This document shows positions 1 to 9,186 of a DNA stretch of 46,571 nucleotides, in pieces. Source of the stretch: Candidatus Methylomicrobium oryzae. GTDB taxonomy: Bacteria; Pseudomonadota; Gammaproteobacteria; Methylococcales; Methylomonadaceae. The stretch is taken from the NCBI RefSeq assembly GCF_016745425.1, contig NZ_JAERVK010000015.1, positions 1 through 46,571 of the forward strand, read 5' to 3'. The notes beneath the pieces are model-generated. The model did not search any database, was not told the origin of the DNA, and was given only the letters and a program-made list of their open reading frames with translations. The stretch's first letter is position 1. The number at the start of each line of letters is the position of its first letter. The translations under genes and the position numbers were made by a program.

Positions 1-2134
1 CATCGCCAACCAGCCGCACCCCGCCGGCGATGTGGTAGGCCGTGCTCGTCGGGTCCAGTTGCGATAAGAACCACAGGCTTTCCTGGCCGTAAGACAACAA
101 GAGCTCGTCGGTTTGATCGATCCGGACAATCGGTGTCTCGGTAAATGGTTGCGTTTGATCGGAAAGTAATGCCTGAACGGCAGCGGCAAACTCGCGTAAG
201 CCCGGTTTTTCGAAAAACAGGCGCGGTTCGATTATTACGTCCAACCGTTCGCGCAGAAGGGCAATAACTTGCATCACGGTAATCGATTGGCCGCCCAACG
301 CAAAAAAGCTTTTTTGCGGCGCCACGACGTCAACGTTCAACACTTCGCCCCAGATCGCGGCGATTTGCCGTTCGAATTCACCGAGTTCGTCCACGGCAAC
401 GGCCGCCGATGCGCTACGGCCGGTCTGCTGTGTTGCATACGCATCCAAAGTACCGTCCTGCCAGGCTTGAAAACAGGCGCGGCGCTGCAGTTTGCCGCTG
501 CTGGTTTTGGGTAAGGCGCCGGGATTGAGCAGCAGAATTAGCGACGCCGGTTGTTGGCAGCACAGCCCCACGGTTTCGTTAATCGCTTCGAACAGGTTTT
601 CGACGGGTACCAATTTTTGCGTACCTCGGCCGATTTCGGCGGCAATGCCTATATCCTCGCGGCCGTCGACGCTCACCGCGAATGCGGCGATTCTACCTTT
701 ACGCAGCAGCTCAATCTGCTCTTCCAAGGCTTGCTCGATATCCTGCGGATACAGGTTCTGGCCGCGAATCAGAATCATATCTTTGCTGCGTCCGGTCACG
801 AACAGGCGGCCGTCGCGGATAAAACCCAAATCGCCGGTGCGCAGCCAGGTTTTGCCGTTCTCGTGAACAAAGGATTCCCGCGTCGCCGCCGGATTTCGCC
901 AGTAGCCATGCGTAACGCTGGGACCGCTGAAACGGATTTCGCCGATTTGGTTATCGCCGCATGAATCGCCGGTCGTCGGATCGACGATTGCCAGTTCGTG
1001 TTCCGGCTGGACCTGGCCGCAATCGACCAGTACGCTGCCGCTCTCGGCCAATTCCGCGCGATGTTCGGCTAACGCGTCGGCGGCGCAAACCACGGCGCGC
1101 GCGCCCTCGCCGGGCAAACCGCCGCTGACCAGCAGCGAGGCTTCCGCCAAGCCATAACAAGGATACGGTGCGCCGGCCGGCAAACCGGCGGCGGCAAATT
1201 TTTCGGCAAACGTCGTCAAGGTTTCGCGGCGAATCGGCTCGGCGCCGCAGAACGCCAGGCGCCAGCTATTCAAACGCAAACCGGCCAACTGCGCCTCGCC
1301 GATACGCTCGTTGCACAGACGGTAAGCAAAATCCGGCCCGCCGCTGATGGTGCCGCCGAAATGCGAAACCGCTTCCAGCCAGCGCACCGGCCGCTCGAGA
1401 AAATGGCGCGGCGACATCAACGCCAGCGGAATGCCGCTGTATAACGGCTGCATCAGGCTGCCGACCAGCCCCATGTCGTGGTACAACGGCAACCAGCTGA
1501 CGAAAACATCTTCGTCGCCGATGCCGAAGCCGTGCTTGATCGCGCGCTGGTTGGCCAGCAAATTGTCGTGGCCGACTATCACGCCTTTGGGATGGGCGGT
1601 GGACCCGGAAGTGTATTGTAAAAAGGCGATCGCATCCTTGGCGATATTCGGCATCCGCCAGGCGGAAGCCAACCCGGCCTCTACCGTATCGACAGCGATC
1701 ACCAATTGCCGCTCGGCGCTGGCTATCGACTCCAGCGCTTGATTCAGCGTATTCAGCAACGGGCCGGCCGTTAATATAGCCGCGGGTTTCGCATCGGCGA
1801 GTATCGATGCCACGCGTTTGAGATGGTGCGGCGCTTGCGATTCCGGCGGATAAGCCGGCACTGCGATAACGCCGGCATAAAGGCAACCGAAAAAAGCGCT
1901 GACGTAATCGATGCCGGTGTGCAGCACGATCAAGGCCCGCTCGCCGGGGACAACGGTTTGCTGCAAAAGCGCCGCTATCGCACGGGCACGGCCGTCCAGA
2001 TCGGCAAAGCTGTAACTGCCGGCACCGTCCGCGGTATCGGCGATGCAGTGCAAGGCTGTCCGCTCCGGATGCTGTTCGGCCCGTTGCAGCAGCAAGTCGA
2101 CAAAATGGTTGGCGTGAGCGGGATTGAACGTCAT
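1..2134 (-). CDS. NRPS with N-terminal fatty acyl-AMP ligase (3' end outside window)
   Basis: The reading frame is open from an ATG at 2134 to the window edge (711 codons visible). Residues 1 to about 570 form a fatty acyl-AMP ligase: an adenylation core with YTSGST, SWLPLYHDMGL, YGLAEAS, RTGDLGF and SGKLQRRA motifs. The RxxxWL and GGPDFAYRLC features favour FAAL over an amino-acid adenylation domain. A carrier domain follows, with the phosphopantetheine serine in FFALGGQSI (about Ser617). From about residue 675 a condensation domain begins (LSYGQESLWFLSQLD) and is cut by the edge. The expected role is to activate a fatty acid, load it on the carrier and pass it to the first amino acid, so the peptide should be N-acylated. 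The start lies 8 nt after the dioxygenase stop, with no clear ribosome binding site, suggesting translational coupling. The downstream modules and release domain are not visible. Confidence 0.9.
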   Translation of the reverse strand, partial: MTFNPAHANHFVDLLLQRAEQHPERTALHCIADTADGAGSYSFADLDGRARAIAALLQQTVVPGERALIVLHTGIDYVSAFFGCLYAGVIAVPAYPPESQAPHHLKRVASILADAKPAAILTAGPLLNTLNQALESIASAERQLVIAVDTVEAGLASAWRMPNIAKDAIAFLQYTSGSTAHPKGVIVGHDNLLANQRAIKHGFGIGDEDVFVSWLPLYHDMGLVGSLMQPLYSGIPLALMSPRHFLERPVRWLEAVSHFGGTISGGPDFAYRLCNERIGEAQLAGLRLNSWRLAFCGAEPIRRETLTTFAEKFAAAGLPAGAPYPCYGLAEASLLVSGGLPGEGARAVVCAADALAEHRAELAESGSVLVDCGQVQPEHELAIVDPTTGDSCGDNQIGEIRFSGPSVTHGYWRNPAATRESFVHENGKTWLRTGDLGFIRDGRLFVTGRSKDMILIRGQNLYPQDIEQALEEQIELLRKGRIAAFAVSVDGREDIGIAAEIGRGTQKLVPVENLFEAINETVGLCCQQPASLILLLNPGALPKTSSGKLQRRACFQAWQDGTLDAYATQQTGRSASAAVAVDELGEFERQIAAIWGEVLNVDVVAPQKSFFALGGQSITVMQVIALLRERLDVIIEPRLFFEKPGLREFAAAVQALLSDQTQPFTETPIVRIDQTDELLLSYGQESLWFLSQLDPTSTAYHIAGGVRLVGD

Positions 2135-2141
2135 CGGTAGG

Positions 2142-3128
2142 TTACGCGGAAAGGGTTTGCGAATAGGGTTCGGCCATTGCCACCACGACCTTGCGCGCGC
2201 CGCCGAACGGCGAGCGGGCGTGGGCGGCCAGCATGTTGTCCAGCATCATCACGTCGCCGGTTTGCCAGGAAAAGCTGACGGTCAGCTCGTCCAGCACGCC
2301 GCGGATTTCGTCCAGGACACTGTCTTCGATCGGGCTGCCGTCGCCGTAGTAAACGTTGCGCGGCAGATCTTCCGGCTCCAGCATGTCGAGCAAGGCTTCG
2401 CGTACGTCCGGCTCCAGATTGGAGACATGGAACAAATGCGCCTGGTTGAACCAGACCCAATCGCCGGTCACGGGATGTTGGGCGGTGGCCTGGCAGATTT
2501 GCCGGGTGCGCAGTTCGCCGTCATCCTTCCATTCGCAGACGATGCCGTGTTCGCTGCAGTATTGTTCGACGACGCCCGGTTCTTCCGTGTTGAACACCTG
2601 CGCCCACGGCACGTCCAGGCCGTTGCCGAAGTTGCGCACGTACATCAGCCCGTGTTGTTCGAAGCGGCGGCGGATGGCCGGATCGATGCGCCGGTAGATT
2701 TCCCGGCTGTCGGCGATCGGCGTTTCGCCGCCGCGCTCGGCCACCAGCGCGCTGTAGAACCAGATCTTCATCGGCCATTCGCGGGTATAGGCCTGTTCGT
2801 TGTGCAGCGGAATGGACTGGTGCGGCGGGTATTCGGTCGAGGTGTAGACGCCTTCTTCCACCCGGGTGCGCGGCGTCGAGCCGAATTCGTAACTCAACAG
2901 CGGATGGCCGAAACCGGCGGCGAACATTTTGAACTCGGCGGGCCCCGCCACCGCAAAACCGCGAAATAACAGGCCGCCGCAATGCAATAAATGACGGTCG
3001 GCCAAGGCGCGCAATTCGGCGGCCACCTCCGACAGCGCGATGCCGGGCGCAGCCGGCTTGACCAGCAGAGGCAAAGCGCCGCTGGCGGTCAGGTTTTCCG
3101 TCATCAACATTCGGCTATCGGCATTCAT
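2142..3128 (-). CDS. TauD/SyrP-like Fe(II)/2-oxoglutarate dioxygenase
   Basis: This 328-residue protein belongs to the TauD/TfdA/SyrP family. It carries an HNE iron-binding motif (IPLHNEQAY, near residue 105) and a distal histidine in MLDNMLAAHARSPFGG near the C terminus, followed by the arginine expected to bind 2-oxoglutarate. SyrP-type members beta-hydroxylate aspartate bound to an NRPS carrier, and beta-hydroxyaspartate is a common iron ligand in siderophores. That substrate is an inference from its place between the thioesterase and the NRPS. The upstream gap to the thioesterase is about 100 nt and contains a long hairpin. The downstream NRPS begins 8 nt after the stop. A different hydroxylation target cannot be excluded. 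Confidence 0.85.
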   Translation of the reverse strand: MNADSRMLMTENLTASGALPLLVKPAAPGIALSEVAAELRALADRHLLHCGGLLFRGFAVAGPAEFKMFAAGFGHPLLSYEFGSTPRTRVEEGVYTSTEYPPHQSIPLHNEQAYTREWPMKIWFYSALVAERGGETPIADSREIYRRIDPAIRRRFEQHGLMYVRNFGNGLDVPWAQVFNTEEPGVVEQYCSEHGIVCEWKDDGELRTRQICQATAQHPVTGDWVWFNQAHLFHVSNLEPDVREALLDMLEPEDLPRNVYYGDGSPIEDSVLDEIRGVLDELTVSFSWQTGDVMMLDNMLAAHARSPFGGARKVVVAMAEPYSQTLSA

Positions 3129-3165
3129 ATAGGGTGAGATTCCTTGTCTGTTTAAAAACCATCAA

Positions 3166-3262
3166 AATTTCCGGGGTTTACCCTGAAGCAAAACCTTGAT
3201 CCACTAAGAGACGTTGAGAGACGAGTATCAAGGCTTCCCCAGGGTAAACTCCGGAAAATCCG
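3166..3262. repeat. Long imperfect inverted repeat (hairpin) between thioesterase and dioxygenase genes
   Basis: The left arm, beginning AATTTCCGGGGTTTACCCTG near 3169, is matched 18 of 20 as an inverted repeat by CAGGGTAAACTCCGGAAAAT ending near 3261. The complementarity continues inward (ACCTTGAT with ATCAAGG). The right arm overlaps the last codons of the thioesterase gene (stop at 3228), so part of a coding sequence is mirrored in the intergenic DNA. It may act as a processing or attenuation hairpin, or be a small insertion. Confidence 0.6.
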
Positions 3263-3980
3263 ATGGGATGGCTTTGTCGGGATCTGCGGCTTGCGTGCGC
3301 TCCAGGTAACGGCATAGCGTTGCCAGTACCGGCTCCTCGCAGCTTTGGATGAAAAAATGGTCGCCGTCAAAATAATCGAGCGTGAAGCCGCCCGTAGTTT
3401 CAGTCCGCCATGCCTCCAGCGTGGCCGGCGTGGTTTCGTCGGCGACTCCGGCCAACACATGCACAGGAATCGCCAGCGGTGCACGGTCGCGGCGCACATA
3501 TCGGCCGCACAGCCGGAAATCGGCGCGCAGCACCGGCAGCGTCAACGCCATCAATTCCTCGCTGGCGAATACCACGGCGTCGGTGCCGTTCAAACGCCGC
3601 ATTTCGGCCTTCAACGCATCATCGTCTTGCAGATTCTCAAAGCGCCGATTGTCCCGCCGGGTGGGCGCATGGGAGCCGGAGACGAGCAGAGCGCTCGGCA
3701 GCGGCACGCCATATTCCCGCAGGGCGTGCGCCGTCTCGAACGCGACCAGCGCGCCGAAACTGTGGCCGAATAAGGCATAGGGCTGGCGGATGTCGCCTGT
3801 CAGGCCGCGGACGAGTGTAGTTATCAGTTCTTCCCAGTCCCTGACTAACGGCTCCGGCAGGCGAATGCCGCGCCCGGGCAATTCGACCGGCTTGATGTCC
3901 AGCCAATCCGGCACTTGCCGGCGCCAGCGCTGGTAGACCATCGCGCTGGCGCCGGCATACGGAAAACAAAAGAGGCGCAT
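3228..3980 (-). CDS. Type II thioesterase of the siderophore NRPS
   Basis: This 250-residue alpha/beta hydrolase matches the length of stand-alone type II thioesterases (GrsT/RifR family). It opens with LFCFPYAGASA, has the nucleophile elbow GHSFGA near residue 93, an acid in GVADETTP near 195, and the catalytic histidine in DGDHFFI near 225. Such enzymes release wrong or stalled acyl groups from carrier domains of NRPS lines. The start follows the MbtH-like gene by only 9 nt, so the two should be co-translated. The last codons form one arm of a long inverted repeat. The assignment is firm; its specific carrier partner is presumably the adjacent NRPS. Confidence 0.92.
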   Translation of the reverse strand: MRLFCFPYAGASAMVYQRWRRQVPDWLDIKPVELPGRGIRLPEPLVRDWEELITTLVRGLTGDIRQPYALFGHSFGALVAFETAHALREYGVPLPSALLVSGSHAPTRRDNRRFENLQDDDALKAEMRRLNGTDAVVFASEELMALTLPVLRADFRLCGRYVRRDRAPLAIPVHVLAGVADETTPATLEAWRTETTGGFTLDYFDGDHFFIQSCEEPVLATLCRYLERTQAADPDKAIPSDFPEFTLGKP

Positions 3981-3989
3981 GCCGTTCCC

Positions 3990-4202
3990 TTATTGCGCCT
4001 GGCTATCCATAAATTTGCGCAGGCTCAGCGGACGCATGTCGGTCCACACCTCTTCGATGTAAGCCAAGCAGTCCTTCTTCACGCCCGACTTGCCGACCGT
4101 ACGCCAGCCGTTGGGTACCGGCTTGTAGTCCGGCCAGATCGAATATTGTTCCTCGCCGTTGACCACGACCTGAAATACTGTGTCTTCACTATCGATACTC
4201 AT
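3990..4202 (-). CDS. MbtH-like protein
   Basis: This 70-residue protein shows the complete MbtH signature: [10 protein letters not shown], then [20 protein letters not shown] and TDMRP. MbtH-like proteins bind amino-acid adenylation domains of NRPS enzymes and are often required for their solubility or activity. Here it implies that true amino-acid-activating modules exist in the NRPS beyond the left edge, because FAAL domains do not normally need it. It lies 7 nt downstream of the N-acyltransferase gene and 9 nt upstream of the thioesterase gene, within a tight operon. Confidence 0.96.
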   Translation of the reverse strand: MSIDSEDTVFQVVVNGEEQYSIWPDYKPVPNGWRTVGKSGVKKDCLAYIEEVWTDMRPLSLRKFMDSQAQ

Positions 4203-4209
4203 AACATTC

Positions 4210-5241
4210 CTATACGCAAAATTGGTCGAAAAAAACTTCCCGCGACAACATCATCAGTGCGGCCCGCTTGTGCGGAAAATCGAACTCCTTGGGTTTACAA
4301 AATCCGGCCTGCTGCATGTAGCCGATCATCTTGGCATTGTCGGCGCGCGGCTCGGCAACGACATGTCGGGTGCGCGGATCGTCCAAAAACATGAAATGAA
4401 CCAGCGACGGCAACCAGGCCACAACCCGATGCGGACCGCGCCAGCGTTCCTCGCCAACCAGCATGTGTACGCCGCGATCGTAATCATCGGCGTCGTAATA
4501 AGGCGCAATGCGGTCTTCCTTGGCCCAATAGATCTCAAAGTAACCGAACGGCTCGCCGTCGAAACAACCGAAAACCGGATGCATGTGGGCGTCGGCCGTC
4601 ACTTTCTGCAAATATTCGTAGTGCATGTCCTTGCTGCCGGCCAATTCCCAAAACGCCGATACCCTCGGATTGTTGTGCCAAGTGTGAAAAACATCCAAAT
4701 CGGCGTCCGGATCGACGGTACGGAATGACAGCGTCAGGCCTTGTTCCGGCAAATAACGGCGATACACTTCGCCGGGTGCGACAGTCGGCCGCAACGGATG
4801 GCGTTTGCCGTCTGTGATTGCATACTGCAGCGGAAACGGGTTACAGCGCACCTTAGGCAAATACAGATCAGCGATTTGCCGCAACATGCTGCGGCGGCTA
4901 GTGACAGAGTTTTGAATTTCTGTTGATAAGACGGCGAAACCGCCTCCGGCCAGCGAGTCAATCAACCCGGGATATTTTGCCAGGGACAGTTCAATTTCCA
5001 GCAAGTGTGGTCGCTTGTCGAATAAACCCTGTAAACCTAAGGCCATGACGGAGACAATCTCAGAGGTATCGGCGGCGTTAATCTCGCTGATCTGCAGTCC
5101 CAGGATGCTACCAAGATCTGAAGTCATTTGCAGTTTGGCAGTTAGTTGTTGATCTATGCTCAACAATAAATCAGTTTCATCAAGGCGTAATGCCAAGTGC
5201 CTACCATTAGCCAAGCGTTGAGCTGAATCGATTGTCATCAT
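4210..5241 (-). CDS. IucB/RhbD-like siderophore N-acyltransferase (GNAT)
   Basis: This 343-residue protein has the siderophore-type GNAT domain in its C-terminal half. Visible motifs are [26 protein letters not shown], the [16 protein letters not shown] acetyl-CoA region and [15 protein letters not shown], as in IucB and AlcB-type enzymes. These acylate the N-hydroxylated side-chain amine of lysine, ornithine or a diamine to give a hydroxamate iron ligand. The N-terminal 150 residues are more variable. It sits directly downstream of the N-hydroxylase, with a Fur box in the 68-bp gap, so it heads a second iron-responsive transcription unit including the MbtH, thioesterase, dioxygenase and NRPS genes. 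The acyl donor (acetyl or other) cannot be told from sequence. Confidence 0.88.
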   Translation of the reverse strand: MMTIDSAQRLANGRHLALRLDETDLLLSIDQQLTAKLQMTSDLGSILGLQISEINAADTSEIVSVMALGLQGLFDKRPHLLEIELSLAKYPGLIDSLAGGGFAVLSTEIQNSVTSRRSMLRQIADLYLPKVRCNPFPLQYAITDGKRHPLRPTVAPGEVYRRYLPEQGLTLSFRTVDPDADLDVFHTWHNNPRVSAFWELAGSKDMHYEYLQKVTADAHMHPVFGCFDGEPFGYFEIYWAKEDRIAPYYDADDYDRGVHMLVGEERWRGPHRVVAWLPSLVHFMFLDDPRTRHVVAEPRADNAKMIGYMQQAGFCKPKEFDFPHKRAALMMLSREVFFDQFCV

Positions 5242-5271
5242 AAGAATTTGAAATAAAAGATAAACTATATA

Positions 5272-5293
5272 ATAATGATAATGATTATCATTT
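5272..5293. promoter_or_regulatory. Fur box upstream of the N-acyltransferase gene
   Basis: AATGATAATGATTATCATT (5274-5292) is almost identical to the 19-bp Fur consensus GATAATGATAATCATTATC. It sits 33-52 bp upstream of the ATG at 5241, inside an AT-rich stretch. It predicts iron repression of the GNAT-to-NRPS genes independently of the upstream part of the operon. Confidence 0.85.
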
Positions 5294-5309
5294 AAATGTC
5301 AATTAGATC

Positions 5310-6647
5310 TTATCCCTTTCGATAAATCTTTGCTGCCTCCCTTTTATTCACTACTTTACTCGCTGCCTCGGCACGAACGCCGGCCCAGTATACCGGCGAC
5401 GGGAATGGGTCAACATCGTAAACGGCCTCTTCCAGCAAACTGTTGATTATGACTGCCGCACGCCAGGCCGCCAGGCTAAGCTGGGCGTCGGCGACGCCGT
5501 GACTGTTGCGGCCGGCGTTTTGCATGTAGATGCGATACCCGGCCGGGCCGTCCCACGGCACCTGGTAATCTGCCGTTAATTTCGGAAAGCCGTCCTGATC
5601 CAAATCCAGACGTTCCAATAGCGGGGCAAGACAACCCGGTAATTGGTAGCGGTAGCCGGTAGCGAGGACGATCCGGTCGACGCTGACGGTTTCGTCGGCA
5701 CCATTGAAACCGTTGCGCATGTGCAGATGGAATCCGACCTTGTCGCGCCCCATCAAATGGACTTCCCGATATGGCATGATCGTGTAAGGCGTAATATCGC
5801 GGCTCAAAAAATCGGCGTCGTACAAATATTGCGAAAGCACCTGCAGCGTAGCTGGAGAAACGCCGTCTCCAGTCAGTTTGTGCGAAGCGACGATCGGCGG
5901 CTTGCGTTGCTCTGGCAAAGCGTGAAAATGACGCACGTAGTCGGGCGTGAAATACTCGTTGATAAACGCCGTTTCGTCCAACGGATCGAGATTCGGACGG
6001 CGACTGACCCAGATGATTTCGTCGGCCTTGCCTCGATTGCCGGCCATCAAATCCAAGAAAATTTCCGCGCCGCTCTGGCCGCCGCCGATAATCGCAACCC
6101 GCTTGCCGGTAACCGAGAAATCCGAGCCTACATAGCCGTGGCTATGTAGGCAATGATCGCCAACATAACGCTCGACCCAAGCCGGAATATGCGGCCTCAT
6201 GCCGGTCGCCACCACCAGATGCCTAGCGCGCACGTCGTGCAATCCTTCGCCATACAAACGAAAACCGCCTTCGGCGAACGCCACTTGGTCCACACCGCTG
6301 GAGAATTGCAGGCTGGGCAGTTGCTCGGCAACCCAGCGCAGGTAATCGGCAAATTCGACGCGCCGTACCCTGGTATAATCGGCATTGACGAAACGGTAAA
6401 AACGACCCTTGCCAACTAAGTAGGACAAGAAACTGTAAGGATTGCTGGGATCGACGGGGGTGACCAGATCCTTTAAATACGAAGTTTGCATTTGCGTACC
6501 GGGCAGCATCATGCCCGGATGCCAATTGAAGCTGCCCCGGCGCTCGAAGAAACGCACTCGGCAGTGCGGCACCTTCGACAGCAACGCCGCCAGGCTGAGA
6601 TTAAAAGGCCCGATGCCTATACCGGCCAGATCAAGACGATCGTTCAT
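5310..6647 (-). CDS. L-lysine/L-ornithine N-monooxygenase (IucD/PvdA family)
   Basis: This 445-residue flavin monooxygenase begins with the FAD motif GIGIGPFNLSLAAL, followed by the substrate-binding block TSYLKDLVTPVDPSNPYSFLSYL, the NADPH motif IIGGGQSGAE near residue 190, and the ATGYRYQLP segment near 350. These are diagnostic of siderophore N-hydroxylases. The wording of the LKDLVTP block and RFYRFVNADYTRV resembles IucD/AlcA-type lysine or diamine hydroxylases more than PvdA-type ornithine hydroxylases, but the substrate is not settled. The product feeds the GNAT enzyme encoded next, giving a hydroxamate. It starts 37 nt after the acylase stop, so it probably belongs to the operon that begins near 10158. 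Confidence 0.92.
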   Translation of the reverse strand: MNDRLDLAGIGIGPFNLSLAALLSKVPHCRVRFFERRGSFNWHPGMMLPGTQMQTSYLKDLVTPVDPSNPYSFLSYLVGKGRFYRFVNADYTRVRRVEFADYLRWVAEQLPSLQFSSGVDQVAFAEGGFRLYGEGLHDVRARHLVVATGMRPHIPAWVERYVGDHCLHSHGYVGSDFSVTGKRVAIIGGGQSGAEIFLDLMAGNRGKADEIIWVSRRPNLDPLDETAFINEYFTPDYVRHFHALPEQRKPPIVASHKLTGDGVSPATLQVLSQYLYDADFLSRDITPYTIMPYREVHLMGRDKVGFHLHMRNGFNGADETVSVDRIVLATGYRYQLPGCLAPLLERLDLDQDGFPKLTADYQVPWDGPAGYRIYMQNAGRNSHGVADAQLSLAAWRAAVIINSLLEEAVYDVDPFPSPVYWAGVRAEAASKVVNKREAAKIYRKG

Positions 6648-6684
6648 AACTGTTTCCTGCGATTAAATTAAAAAAATGGTGCGC

Positions 6685-9105
6685 TCATTCGGGTAATAAA
6701 CTCTGATGCGCCACCGCGTTGCGCTCGATGTTGTCGCGCCGGGTAGTCAATGGCAGATAATCGCCCTTCGCCCAAGGCAAGGCCATATCGCGGTAGTGAG
6801 GCGACCAAGGCCGGCCGGACTGGCCGGTACCCAGGATAAATACCGAGTTGTCCGGTTCGGCCAAATCGTAAATCGCTCGAAATGCCGGCCCGGACTCCCC
6901 TTGATATCGGCCCGTTTGTTCGTCGTAACGATAGCCGCTAACGTTGACGACATCCATGCCGCCAGCACTTTCGGTTTCGACATTGAAAAGCCATCCCAAG
7001 CCGGGCAATCTGCCGAGTGGCTGGTTGGCAAACACGCTGACATGCGCCCTGCCCCAGCGCCATTGCGCCGGCTCGTCGCCATAATACCGGCTCACTTCGA
7101 CGATCGCGTCCTGTAAGGCCTGGCGGATTTCGCCGGCACATGGTGTTGGCGCAGACGCGCCTCCCCGGCACCAGCGCCCGGCACTGCCGTCGCGGTTATT
7201 GAGCACGCGAACCAGGAACGCCGGATTGTAATCGCCCACCAGTTCGTAAAGTTCGCCCAGTTTGTCTTGCAGCAGAATGCCGTTCAAATGGCGCAGCCAA
7301 GCGGCAAAAACCAAAGGCTGGGCCGCATCCGCCGCCATCCGGTAGTCCCAAGCGCGCATGCTGCGCAATATTTGCCGGCTTAAGTCATTCTCGGCGTCTA
7401 TGGTGAGCAGTAACGGCAGCAATTCGGCGGCAACCGGGTTAAACACATCGTTTTGCACGGCCGCAAATGAACGCACATCGTGACGCGCCCGTCGATCGAG
7501 CAAGTGCGAAATACGTTCGGCCCGATACGGCAAAGCCCAGCCCGAAGTAATGAAATGAGAATAATTCTTGGGGGTGATTTTTTGGTTGGCGGTGACGATT
7601 TTGCCGTCGCTGCCGGCATTTTGTTGGGGCAATTGCTCAAAAGGAATCGTTCCCTGCCAATCGTATTGAGCCAACCAACCCGGTGCAGGTAAAGTGCCGC
7701 GTAATTCGTTGCCTTGGGCACGCAACGGCACCCTGCCGGCGGCGATAAAGCCGATGCAGCCTTCGGCGTCGGCATAGACGATGTTCTGCTGCGGGGAGTG
7801 AAAATCACGCGCAGCCGCTTTCAACTGCTCCGCGTTTTGCGCGCGGCCGGCGTTCAGCATGAAACGGACGGTCATGTCGTCGGCGCGCAAGCCGACCCAG
7901 CTCAGCGCCAGCGCAGTACCCGGAGGCGTCGCTTGCCGAGCGTCGGCATCGGCTGTGGAAATGAGCGGACCGTGCCGGCTGGTCTGGACCATCAAGAGTT
8001 CGTCCGGCGCACCCTTGATGCGTAAAATTTCGGTAAATTCGCTAAATGCCGCCTCACCGTCCGGCGTTTGATAATGCGTAGGACTCCCGGATACCAGACG
8101 TTCGACGAAAACATCCTGGCTGTCTGGATTGGTGTTGGTAAATGCCCAGGCGACCTGCTCGTTACGGCCTAATAAAATACCGGGTACGCCGGGCAAACCG
8201 GCACCGATCACGTTCAGGCCTGGCGCATGCAAATGGGCAAAGTACCAGGTCGACGGTGCGGTCAACGGGAGATGCGGATCGTTGGCCAGCAGCGGTTTAC
8301 CGCTGACGCTGCGGCTGCCGTCTACCACCCAGTTATTGGAGCCGACGCTTTTGTCGGCTTCGTCCCGATGCTGTACCAACAAACGGTCTGCCTGCGCAGC
8401 GGCCGGTGTGTACCACTTTGAAACATCAGGCAATGTTTGCGGCGCATCGCCCGGATAAGGCAGAAACAGATCGGCCAGCTGCACGGCCGGCAACCGGCTT
8501 TTCAGGCGCAGATTGAGCAGTTCCTCCCACCAGTTGCCGGACAGGCGCCAGGCCATGGTTTTCAACCAAACCAGAGAATCCACCGGCTGCCAGGGTTCCG
8601 GCCGCGGCGCGCCGGTCAGGTAAAATTCGACCGGCAACCAACGGCTTTGCGCGATGCCGGCGTTGACGCCTTTGGCGTAGGCCTGCAGACTAGCTTGCGT
8701 GGCGGAATCGAGCTGCGCCCAGTTGGCTTCGGCAGCACGGCGCAATCCCAAGGTACGCATGAAACGATCCTGCTCCAGGACATCAGCACCGAACAGTTCC
8801 GCCAGTCGCCCGGAACCGGTGCGGCGGCTCAACTCCATTTGCCATAACCTCTCCCGGGCATGCAGATAACCCAATGCGAAATAGGCATCGTCGGCGCTTT
8901 GCGCATAGACGTGCGGCACATCGAAACCATCCCGGAAAACCTCGACGGTTTGATCCAGGCCGGCCAACTCAAACGCTTCATCGTGCGCAGCAATCGATTC
9001 CAGCCACAGGCCCGCCAGGATGGCGAGCATACCGGCCAGCCACCCTAAGAACGGCCGACTTTTAAGCAAATTGACGGGCTTGCCGAACGATTCAGTGAAT
9101 TTCAT
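6685..9105 (-). CDS. Penicillin-acylase family N-acyl hydrolase (PvdQ/QuiP-like)
   Basis: This 806-residue Ntn-hydrolase precursor starts with an N-terminal membrane or export segment (FLGWLAGMLAILAGLWL). The alpha chain follows (DVPHVYAQSADDAYFALGYLHARERLWQMEL), then the autocleavage site at Gly255-Ser256 (SVGSNNWVVDGS), the nucleophile of the beta chain. The length fits PvdQ-like acylases. PvdQ removes the fatty acyl tail from the pyoverdine precursor in the periplasm. Because this operon also encodes a fatty acyl-AMP ligase that would add such a tail, siderophore deacylation is the most economical role. Degradation of acyl-homoserine lactones or beta-lactams is the alternative. It lies between the P-domain protein and the N-hydroxylase genes. 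Confidence 0.88.
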   Translation of the reverse strand: MKFTESFGKPVNLLKSRPFLGWLAGMLAILAGLWLESIAAHDEAFELAGLDQTVEVFRDGFDVPHVYAQSADDAYFALGYLHARERLWQMELSRRTGSGRLAELFGADVLEQDRFMRTLGLRRAAEANWAQLDSATQASLQAYAKGVNAGIAQSRWLPVEFYLTGAPRPEPWQPVDSLVWLKTMAWRLSGNWWEELLNLRLKSRLPAVQLADLFLPYPGDAPQTLPDVSKWYTPAAAQADRLLVQHRDEADKSVGSNNWVVDGSRSVSGKPLLANDPHLPLTAPSTWYFAHLHAPGLNVIGAGLPGVPGILLGRNEQVAWAFTNTNPDSQDVFVERLVSGSPTHYQTPDGEAAFSEFTEILRIKGAPDELLMVQTSRHGPLISTADADARQATPPGTALALSWVGLRADDMTVRFMLNAGRAQNAEQLKAAARDFHSPQQNIVYADAEGCIGFIAAGRVPLRAQGNELRGTLPAPGWLAQYDWQGTIPFEQLPQQNAGSDGKIVTANQKITPKNYSHFITSGWALPYRAERISHLLDRRARHDVRSFAAVQNDVFNPVAAELLPLLLTIDAENDLSRQILRSMRAWDYRMAADAAQPLVFAAWLRHLNGILLQDKLGELYELVGDYNPAFLVRVLNNRDGSAGRWCRGGASAPTPCAGEIRQALQDAIVEVSRYYGDEPAQWRWGRAHVSVFANQPLGRLPGLGWLFNVETESAGGMDVVNVSGYRYDEQTGRYQGESGPAFRAIYDLAEPDNSVFILGTGQSGRPWSPHYRDMALPWAKGDYLPLTTRRDNIERNAVAHQSLLPE

Positions 9106-9186
9106 TGGGATAGACTATTGGCAACAGCATCCAGTTGGATGGGCGTGGCAAACCCGGGTTTACCACGCAACGTGGATTGTAGATGC

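Noticed and set aside
1266-1886. Long minus-strand frame inside the FAAL region
   Set aside because: The frame set by the ATG at 2134 stays open to the window edge and encodes continuous FAAL, carrier and condensation motifs; this frame shows no family motif and is a GC-rich shadow.
2124-2969. 281-codon plus-strand frame opposite the dioxygenase gene
   Set aside because: It is the reverse shadow of a gene with clear TauD/SyrP motifs and has no recognisable domain or ribosome binding site.
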